Below are positions 1 to 8,100 of a stretch of 64,000 bases of DNA, piece by piece (the first letter of the stretch is position 1; each line of letters opens with the position of its first letter). The translations under genes were made by a program, and so were the position numbers. The notes below the pieces were generated by a model. The model saw only the letters and a program-made list of their open reading frames with translations. It was not told where the DNA came from and did no database searches. The DNA comes from Thiomargarita sp. (GTDB lineage: Bacteria > Pseudomonadota > Gammaproteobacteria > Beggiatoales > Beggiatoaceae), in contig DYNP01000014.1 in the NCBI GenBank assembly GCA_020721005.1, forward strand, positions 1 to 64,000, written 5' to 3'.

Positions 1-2
1 AG

Positions 3-260
3 AAGGAAGAGGAATTTAAGAAAGGAGTTAAGTTGGGTGAACAACTCGGTGAACAGCGTGGATTGGAAAAGGGAATTGAACTCGGTGAACAGCGCGGATT
101 GGAAAAGGGAATTGAGCTTGGGGAACAGCGCGGATTGGAAAAGGGAAAATTGGAAGTTGCCCATAAACTTCTGGAAATTGCTCATAAACTTCAGGCTCAA
201 GGAACGTCGGTTGAGTTGATCGAGCAGATTACAGGACTTTCTCGGGACCAATGGCAGTAA
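3..260 (+). CDS. Rpn-family nuclease/putative transposase, C-terminal fragment (5' end outside window)
   Basis: The frame is open from the left edge to the TAA at 258-260, so this is the 3' end of a gene starting outside the window. The visible 85 residues are a charged helical tail with three near-identical 12-residue units of the type LGEQRGLEKGIE, then a short helical C-terminus ending in LSRDQWQ. Rpn (PD-(D/E)XK) recombination-promoting nucleases and related transposase-like proteins often end in exactly this kind of E/K/G-rich repeat tail. The nuclease core is not visible, so the family call rests on the tail alone. The repeats are also near-identical in DNA (period 36 bp), so unit number could vary by slippage. 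Confidence 0.55.
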   Translation, partial: KEEEFKKGVKLGEQLGEQRGLEKGIELGEQRGLEKGIELGEQRGLEKGKLEVAHKLLEIAHKLQAQGTSVELIEQITGLSRDQWQ

Positions 261-266
261 GTGGTA

Positions 267-293
267 GATGGGCTTCCCATTGGTCAGCCCATC
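267..293. terminator. Hairpin between two convergent genes
   Basis: GATGGGCT (267-274) pairs with AGCCCATC (286-293) around an 11-base loop. It sits between the convergent ends of the Rpn-like gene and the giant minus-strand gene. No clear U-run follows on either strand, so a terminator role is only suggested by position. Confidence 0.3.
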
Positions 294-336
294 CTATGTG
301 TGTTAGTTGTATGTTTTAATTACTTTACCAACTACG

Positions 337-3300
337 TCATTTATTGTCAATCATATCATCAGCCGTAATTTCTGAATTTTCCTCCTTCACGTTGTTTTGA
401 CTGTCAGCCATCGCGCAGTCACCAGAGATAAGGGCGTGGAATTTAACATTCTTCTGTTTAATCTGGTCTTCCAACTGGCTTAAGTCAGTTTCAGGGTAAG
501 GCGAAGCGTCAGTGGCTAACATCAGAATGCCACCGTCTTGGAGATGTTTAAGTCCTATTTCTAAAGCTTCCGCTGAGGCTTCCGGACATTCGCCACCGCC
601 CGTCGCGCGTAACTGTTCGGCGGCATTCAACAACAGTTGCAAGTCTTGAGTGAAGACGTTCAGTTTCACGTCATCCTTGAAAGTGACAAGGGCTGCGCTC
701 GGTCTTTGGTCGGCGGGCACTTCTGCAATAAAGGTCTTAATCGCTGCCACCACACCGTTAAGCTCTTCCTGCATACTGTTAGTAGTGTCGAGCACAAAAA
801 TCATGTCCATTTTGACGTCGTCAGGAATAAAAATAGGCGTCCGTTCTTTGACCGTATGGGGAGAATAATTGGCCGCGAAGACTGTCGCATCATTGGTCAG
901 CAGTAACATTCCAGCGTCTTTGAGTAACACTTCTAAATTAACGGTAGTTTGACCTCCCACGGGTAAATCCGGCAGTGAGCAAATGACGATCGGCAATGTT
1001 GTGGTATCGCAGTCACCAAATTCCGTTGTGGCGGTTTGCAATTCCACTCCACTGGGAAGCTCAGACACCAACTTTACTTCCGTTGCAGCTGCCGTGGCAA
1101 GGGGGCTTAATTCCACTTGATAAGTATACTGTAACTTATCCAGCATATTCACCGGATCAGGAGTATCCTTGGTCTTCACAGACAACAGGGGCTTTACCTC
1201 TGTCAACGTCTTAGCAATGTCTCCTGGATAGTTGTGGGCGGTCACCTTGACTGTATTTTCCAACACCGTCACTTCCATGGGCTTGATCACCAATTTGACA
1301 GTAGAAGACGCATTTGCCGCCAAGTCAGGCAAGGTACAACTGACCGTTTGCATGTCACAATCACCTCCATCAAGCGATTCTAAAGACAACAATTCTGCAC
1401 CTGTGGGGAGAATGTCTTCCAGGATCAGGGCTATTGCCGTTTCAGTACCCGTATTCGTAACGGTGACATTATAAGTCAGATTTTCTTCCAGTCCCACTGC
1501 TGAAGAAGGAGAGACACCGACCTTTAATTGGAGCAATGAACCGACCGGTTTGGCATGGCAAGTATAGAGTGAATTTTTATTTTGTTGACATTGAATCACT
1601 TGGGATTGATAACCACTGCCTGACAACGTTGCGACATAAGCAGATTCACCGACGGGCAGCCCCGTGAGACGCCAGTTACCCTCAGCATCTGTGGTGGTGA
1701 TTTCCTCACCCAACTGAACGATGACACCGGCTACAGGTTGATTAAAATCATCCACCAATTTGCCAAAGGCGGAGGCGCCGGTTATTTCTGTGTTTGGAGT
1801 AGTTGGTTCAACGGTCTCATCAGGTTTGACATTGATACGAATTTCTGCCACTGCAGTCATTGAGGGATCATTTTGAGAAGTGGCAACCCACGTAATCACA
1901 TCCTCAGCACCACGAGTTGCAGGCACGGTGACTTCAAAATTCAATTCAGCATGCGCTTGACCAGCAATCGTAACCACCGTTGGCACTTCTTTGAGGTTGA
2001 ATTCACTCGCTACATTCGTCATTGTGAGAGTATAACTGTCTTCTGTGGGACCGCCATTGATCAACGTCATCGACATGGTTACCGTCTCACCAGGTTCAGC
2101 AACGACATGCTCTGTGCCCGACCAAGACGCATAATAAAGAATTTTTGCCGGACCTGTGATCAGATTGGGAGTTTGTACCACCTGTTGCAAAGTGACCCCT
2201 TCGTCAAGCAAAATTGAATTGGCAAAAATTTCCACCTTTTCTGCTGCTTTGAGGGCATTGGCTGCACTGCCTCGGAAGTCAATCACGCCCTCTTTACCAA
2301 TGGCCAGAGTGATGGTCTTCGCCGCATTGATAGCACCTTCGGACAGATTGCGCAACTCCATAATCCAGTCTTCCCCTCCGAAGATGACGATATCATCAGC
2401 ATCTTCAATGCGAGTGGTACTGTCAAAAGTAAGAGTCGTGGGGTCAATTCCTATAACGCCGCCTGGACCTCCTCCAATAATGGTACCTCGGTTATTGCCA
2501 ATATTGACCTCAGCACGTCCCCCCACACCAGCTCTTCCACCTGTGCCATTCCACCATACTTCAGCACTTCCACCCCAACCGCCTATCAATTTGCCGGTGC
2601 TGGAATTGACTGATTCCGCCATATTTGTAGCTTGAACACGTACTAAGCCACCGTTACCACCTTTAGTAGTACCATTTCCATGCACGCAGTGAAACATTCC
2701 ACATCGATCTGCAACCCCCCCATTCCCAGCTCGAATGATACCGTTATTGGTGATTCGGGCAGGATAAATTTCGACGCTCCCACCTGCACCTCCTAAGGCT
2801 GGCACTTGATAATTATCCGCCATATATAGCCAAGTAGAATCCGTGCCGCCATTGCCGGCGATAATTGTACCGTCATTGACAACTTGATTGCCCCACAGAA
2901 TAATATTGCTTCCACCAGTTGCATGTCGGAAAGGTCGCGGACCTCTGCCATCAGGATCAATTCCATTCAGTCCATTAGCCCCTTTGATAGTACCTCGATT
3001 ACGAATACTGGCTGCCTGAATTGCTACCCAAGTGGTTGGCTGACCCCATGAATTGGCAGCACTGGTGAGAATCGCATTTCTAGCAACACACAGTCCTCTT
3101 ACCCGATAAGGTTGATTAGAATAAATGAGGGGTGGTTCCTTAAGAGTGACCGTGGTCCCTGCAGAAATAGTCACCCAAGCCGAAGAATTTGGTACCACGG
3201 CAGGACTCCAAGTGGTGGGGTCAGACCAATTGCCAGTTTTGACAGATTTTACCGTTGCCACACCTGCAACACAGGGATCCGTTTGACTATTACGGACAGT

Positions 3301-4992
3301 AACGAAGTTGGCACTACAATTCTTGGCTTCAGACAGAGTCACCGTTGTCGTCGTTGCAGTCCCAGTGCAATCTCCTCCCCAATTGACGAATTGAGAACTT
3401 TCCATAGGGATAGCAGTTAAAGTGATTTGCGTATCGGCAGAATAACCTTCTGTACAATCGGTGCCACAATTAATACCCGTGGCAGTCACATCGCCATAAC
3501 CAGTTTTGGTCACGGTCAGAGTCATTTTCCCGTAAAGTTGCTTGATTTCAATTTCAGAAAGAGCACGGTTGTAAATGCGCAAATCATCAAGCAAGCCGTC
3601 AAAAGTTCTTCCAGGTGGCAGTAATGAAGTGATAACTCTGCCGTATGTGCGATAGTAAGTCCCTATTAAAATATCATAGGGGTTATCAAGAGTACCTGTG
3701 TGTTGAACGGTTTTCTCACTGACCAACACACCATCAATGTAGAGTTTAGTATTACCGGCATTGTAGATTGCAGACACATGATGAAACTCCTTGATTGGCA
3801 AGGTATAACTTGGATATTTGCCGGGCATCCAACCTTCATTATTGAAACCACTGATAGCAAATAAGGTACTGCCACTGAAACCACTGCCATTGCCATCATT
3901 TGAAGTAGACCATAAATGAAAACCTATTACACCAGGGTTATAGGAGTACTTGGAGAAGATTGACTGTCCTCTGCCATTGGTTGAGACCCAGGCGGCAATT
4001 GTGTACTGATCTGTAAATTTCTGAATGGGATTGGGAACACGAAGATAGCCCAAATATCCACCATTCAATTTGGCTGCTTGACCCATTGTGCCTGTTACAT
4101 AACTGACTCCACTGTGGGCAAGTGCATGATTGCTATTGCCACTCCCATCCAACGAATTCCCATCAAAGGGATAGCAGGCGACTAAGCCAGTCGTGATACC
4201 CTCGCATTTGGGGGGTTGAATACCCGCGAGTTGTTCAATTTCAGAGGGAGACAACGCGCGCTTGTAAATGCGCAAGTCATCCATTACCCCATAAAATTGT
4301 TGTCCAGTCTCAAAACAGCCATTGACGCAATCTTGATCCTGTCCTAGATGAAGGAAACTGCTAATCTGAAGTGGTGGCATTAGTTTGGTGAACTGCACCG
4401 CTTTTACCAGTTGACCGTTCACATAAGTGTTGTGCGCCTTTGAAGAAGTGGTTATTGCCAGGTGAAAGAACTGCTGAACAGGTACTGCCCATCCGGTGGG
4501 GTAGCTAGTGGTGTAAATAGAAGGTGCAACCTTTCCATTGTTCAGAAAAATGAGGTATTCATTATGATAAATGTTGTTTTTTGCACCACTCAGAATTCCC
4601 ATGCTTCTTAAGTTGTCAACCGACAACCAGATAGAAACAGTTGTCTCTGAATAGCCGTTTAAAGATCCATTGGGTAACTTAATGATATCCTTAAATTTGC
4701 TAAATTTGTAAGCACTGTTGGCATTTCCCAATCTATCAGCGGTCGGGGTAATAGTGCCACTTATTGTGCCATGATAGCCATTCCCACTGTAATCCTTAGC
4801 ATCACCATCAAAGGGATAGCAAGCCACCATTCCCTCACTGGGTTCGGAACAAGATGGAGTTTGGGCCAAGCCCCATGAGGGAAAAAGCAAGCCAGAAGCG
4901 CTTAAGATTCCGATGAAACCCAGTGCGTGGAGACGAGTCCACTGTTTTTTATCAGGCAACAAATTGCCAAAAAGTATATTTTGCGTTCGCAC
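337..4992 (-). CDS. Giant secreted LamG/DUF11/vWA-domain surface protein (1551 aa)
   Basis: An N-terminal signal peptide ends near residue 43 (...SWGLAQ). Two LamG/concanavalin-like modules follow (about 54-258 and 268-490), each opening with a CYPFDG motif and closing with DDLRIY(K/N)RALS. Then come a bacterial beta-repeat with paired cysteines (about 490-560), a W-rich beta region followed by a Gly/Asn-rich beta-solenoid-like stretch (570-860), a CARDB/NEW3-like sandwich (about 970-1080), a carboxypeptidase-regulatory-like domain (about 1095-1160), two DUF11 repeats (about 1180-1400) and a C-terminal vWA domain whose metal site reads DTTNS. These modules are typical of adhesins that bind glycans or matrix; the ligand is unknown. 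The vWA domain stops after the SGDCA strand, short of its usual last helix. From the carboxypeptidase-like domain onward the protein parallels the gene at 5197-10560. Confidence 0.8.
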   Translation of the reverse strand: MRTQNILFGNLLPDKKQWTRLHALGFIGILSASGLLFPSWGLAQTPSCSEPSEGMVACYPFDGDAKDYSGNGYHGTISGTITPTADRLGNANSAYKFSKFKDIIKLPNGSLNGYSETTVSIWLSVDNLRSMGILSGAKNNIYHNEYLIFLNNGKVAPSIYTTSYPTGWAVPVQQFFHLAITTSSKAHNTYVNGQLVKAVQFTKLMPPLQISSFLHLGQDQDCVNGCFETGQQFYGVMDDLRIYKRALSPSEIEQLAGIQPPKCEGITTGLVACYPFDGNSLDGSGNSNHALAHSGVSYVTGTMGQAAKLNGGYLGYLRVPNPIQKFTDQYTIAAWVSTNGRGQSIFSKYSYNPGVIGFHLWSTSNDGNGSGFSGSTLFAISGFNNEGWMPGKYPSYTLPIKEFHHVSAIYNAGNTKLYIDGVLVSEKTVQHTGTLDNPYDILIGTYYRTYGRVITSLLPPGRTFDGLLDDLRIYNRALSEIEIKQLYGKMTLTVTKTGYGDVTATGINCGTDCTEGYSADTQITLTAIPMESSQFVNWGGDCTGTATTTTVTLSEAKNCSANFVTVRNSQTDPCVAGVATVKSVKTGNWSDPTTWSPAVVPNSSAWVTISAGTTVTLKEPPLIYSNQPYRVRGLCVARNAILTSAANSWGQPTTWVAIQAASIRNRGTIKGANGLNGIDPDGRGPRPFRHATGGSNIILWGNQVVNDGTIIAGNGGTDSTWLYMADNYQVPALGGAGGSVEIYPARITNNGIIRAGNGGVADRCGMFHCVHGNGTTKGGNGGLVRVQATNMAESVNSSTGKLIGGWGGSAEVWWNGTGGRAGVGGRAEVNIGNNRGTIIGGGPGGVIGIDPTTLTFDSTTRIEDADDIVIFGGEDWIMELRNLSEGAINAAKTITLAIGKEGVIDFRGSAANALKAAEKVEIFANSILLDEGVTLQQVVQTPNLITGPAKILYYASWSGTEHVVAEPGETVTMSMTLINGGPTEDSYTLTMTNVASEFNLKEVPTVVTIAGQAHAELNFEVTVPATRGAEDVITWVATSQNDPSMTAVAEIRINVKPDETVEPTTPNTEITGASAFGKLVDDFNQPVAGVIVQLGEEITTTDAEGNWRLTGLPVGESAYVATLSGSGYQSQVIQCQQNKNSLYTCHAKPVGSLLQLKVGVSPSSAVGLEENLTYNVTVTNTGTETAIALILEDILPTGAELLSLESLDGGDCDMQTVSCTLPDLAANASSTVKLVIKPMEVTVLENTVKVTAHNYPGDIAKTLTEVKPLLSVKTKDTPDPVNMLDKLQYTYQVELSPLATAAATEVKLVSELPSGVELQTATTEFGDCDTTTLPIVICSLPDLPVGGQTTVNLEVLLKDAGMLLLTNDATVFAANYSPHTVKERTPIFIPDDVKMDMIFVLDTTNSMQEELNGVVAAIKTFIAEVPADQRPSAALVTFKDDVKLNVFTQDLQLLLNAAEQLRATGGGECPEASAEALEIGLKHLQDGGILMLATDASPYPETDLSQLEDQIKQKNVKFHALISGDCAMADSQNNVKEENSEITADDMIDNK

Positions 4993-5061
4993 AAAAAACT
5001 CCTTATTGATTACAAAATAGTGATGAAGTTTGATACTGACTTGAGTCCAAAATCGGCCCTT

Positions 5062-5126
5062 GGAGTGGAGGCTTTAGCCGGCTAAAGCCTCCACTCCAAT
5101 CTACCGGCTAAAGCCTCCACTCCAAT
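5062..5126. repeat. Palindromic repeat, GGAGTGGAGGCTTTAGCC family (compact copy)
   Basis: GGAGTGGAGGCTTTAGCC (5062-5079) is followed at once by its exact reverse complement (5080-5097), a perfect 36-bp palindrome. A third arm in the inverse orientation lies at 5105-5124. The same arm sequence recurs near 20.07, 25.36 and 41.83 kb. Confidence 0.9.
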
Positions 5127-5157
5127 AACATTTAATTATCAAGTTTCCATACAGTTA

Positions 5158-5188
5158 AAAACCGAGTTTCTCAAAGAAACTCGGTTTT
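5158..5188 (-). terminator. Rho-independent terminator of the 5197-10560 gene
   Basis: A perfect 14-bp stem (5158-5171 with 5175-5188) has a three-base loop. On the minus strand it is followed by a short U-run (complement of 5157-5161) and starts 8 bases after the stop codon of the upstream giant gene. It is the clearest intrinsic terminator in the window. Confidence 0.8.
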
Positions 5189-5196
5189 CTGATTAC

Positions 5197-8100
5197 TTAC
5201 TGATTTACTGCTTGAGCAAACTCGTTGTCATTCGCACTGTTCCCGTCAGCACAATCTCCGGTAACTGTGGCGTGAAAACGAATATTCTTGGCTTGTAACA
5301 AGTCCAAAACCGCTTGCACATTGGCGTCAGGATAAGGAGAAGCGTCGGTGGTGAACCAAATTTGACCACCTGGCCGTACGTGTAACGTGGCCACTTCCAC
5401 TGCTTCTGCCGAAGCTTCTGGGCAAGTCCCACCGCCTTCTGCTTTCAGACCTTCCACGGCTTTCAATAACACATTCATATCCTTAGTGAAAGCTTTCACT
5501 GTGACCTCATCCTTGAACACAATCAGCGCCATCAGTGGGGAACTGGCTGGGTCCAGAGTGGCAATGAATTGTTTCAAAGCCGCTTTGGTGCCGTCAATTT
5601 CACCTTGCATGCTGCCCGTAATATCAACCACCATAGCCAAGTCGGCTTGAATAGTGGCGGGAATAAGGATCTTATTGCGCACTTTACTGCTGTGTTGAGC
5701 ATAGTTCTCAGCAGAGACTGTGGTTTCTTGAGTCAGTGCCAACAACCCAGCATCTTGCAAAATCAGATGGCTGTGAATAGTGGCCTGATTGCCCAAATTA
5801 TCGTTGCTCAGTTCAGACAATTCACAAGTCAGAGTGGGCAATTGATCAGTCTTGCAGCTGCCAAAATCCGTAGTCACAGAATGCAATTTCACTCCAGTGG
5901 GTAAAGTTGAGACCACTTTGACTCCAGTGGCTGGGGTCGGTGCAGTGGATTGCAAGTTCACAGTGGTTATGCACTCCAAACTTTCCAACATAGGCACTGG
6001 ATTGGGAGTGCATTGGGTAGAGACCGACAACACTGGTATCACTTCCTTGACATTGGTCACCTGATCAAGAGGATAATTGCTGGCAGTTACCGTGGCCGTA
6101 TTTTCCAGACGACCGGTATCTGGCGCATTGACCATGACCTTGATTTTAGCCGTTTGATGGGCTGCCAATTCAGCAATGTGGCAACTGAGACTGTTAAGAT
6201 CACAATTCTCTCCATCCACTGATAACAAAGTAGTGCCTTCGGGAATCACATCTTGAACACGCACTCCAGTGGCAGGTTTGGGACCGTTATTGGTCACATT
6301 GAGCACATAAGTGATATTGTCACCGGGTTTGACCAATTTGGGTTGCGCAGAAATTTGCAATTTCAACAAAGAAGCCAATTTCAAAGGCACATTGGCTTTG
6401 GGCAGGGCTTGCCCAACTTCAAATTGTTGAATGACTGACAAATACCCTTCTTTATAAGCTTCAGCAGTATAATTCCCTGCCACCAGGTCCACAATTTCCC
6501 ATTGACCTTGAGCATCGGTGAGGGCAGTTTGACTGCCAATTTGCACTGTCACTCCGGCAACTGTTCCCAATTTATCCTTAACAGTCCCAAAGGCGCTGTA
6601 AGGACCTTTTTCCAAAGCAATCAAGGGACAATCACTGGTTGCCAACACGGTGGATTCTCCGCTGCGTTGACCGCTGCGCTTGAACCAGCTTTTTACAGTG
6701 CTGACAACTTTGCTGAGAGTAGTGGGCAGTTTCACCAGGGCATTGCTCACATTCAACACCGTCTTAGAGATATTGGCTGTCTTGGTCACAAATCCCAAGA
6801 AGGAACTGCCAGGAGCGGTAATGTTTGCAACCTTGCCGGCTAAGCTGGCGACCGTGCAGAAAAACCAGCAACTGGCGCTGGTGCTGGCAGTGCTTGCTTT
6901 GTTAAAGGCCCAATTTTGAACAGTGGTGGCTATATTATTTATCACCGGGGCTTTGTTCAGCAACCAGTTGGCACCGACGTTGACCACATTGGCCACAGTG
7001 TTGACAAAACCGCTGGCTTTGGCGACTACTCCAAACGCGTTATTTACAAAACCAACCGCTTTTTGAGTCACTTTTTTGATTGAGTCCCAAAGTCCACGAG
7101 TACTGCCTCGATCGCCAGTATCTGCAGTATCTGCAGTTAAACATTGGCCAGTGAGATTGTCAATCACTTGCACACTGCCGTCCATGGGATTGACGATGGA
7201 AACCCAATCTGGGTTTTCGGGATCGTGGACGGTGTAAATGCCTTGTGCATCACGGGTTGCCGACATTCCAGAATGAAGGTCTGTGATCTGGACCTGCCCA
7301 GTTTGATCAAAAGTCATTGACAACTCAGGCATGCTCGCATCGGTCACCACAGTATTGCCTTCCGCATTATAAGTGGCAATTACCCCTGGGAACGCTTCAT
7401 TGGTGGCAGTGGCAGTTCCATCTAGCATTGCAGTAAATATAATGCCGGGAGCGGTTTCATCGAGCACGGAGATGCTGCCATCTTCGTTTAAAGCAGCTGA
7501 CAAATTAGGTTCTTCAGTGTCGGTAAAAATTGCAGTCCCATCCGGATGCAAGGTCAAAGCAGTGTTGGGAGATTGCGCATCAATCAGAGAATAGCTGCCA
7601 TCTGGATTGGGAACAACCTTTGTTGAAGAAACTGCTTTGGTATCAGTGAGATTTTGACCGGTGATAATGGTCAATTCGTCGCCCGTGCCAGAGCCTTGTG
7701 GTTTGATTGCCATCGTCGTGAGACCATTGGTGGCAGTGTAAGTGCCATCCCCATTGTCAACCACTTGCAATTCCGTTTCGGGACCGGGGGCAGGTTGAAT
7801 TTCCAAGGTGTGAGTGGCGTCAGTGATGATCAGTCCATCATCCACGCTGGAAGATTGGAGTTCACCTTGTAGGGTAAACACAGCAGTTTCTGCGTTGACA
7901 GTGACTGATTGTGAGGGGAATGTATAACCTGCTTTGGTGACAGTAATTTGATGTTCTCCTACGGGTAAATCCATGAGCATCCATTGCCCTTGAGCATCAG
8001 TAGTCGTGGTCTGCTCACCGATTTGAACCGTGGCTTCTGCAAGAGGTTGACCGGCAGGATCCAAAACTTTGCCATAAAGATCATAGACTTCAAGGGCCAC

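Noticed and set aside
2156-2635. 159-codon plus-strand frame inside the giant gene
   Set aside because: It is the complement of the Gly-rich region, giving a Pro/Ser-rich shadow; the minus-strand gene has a signal peptide and clear domains.
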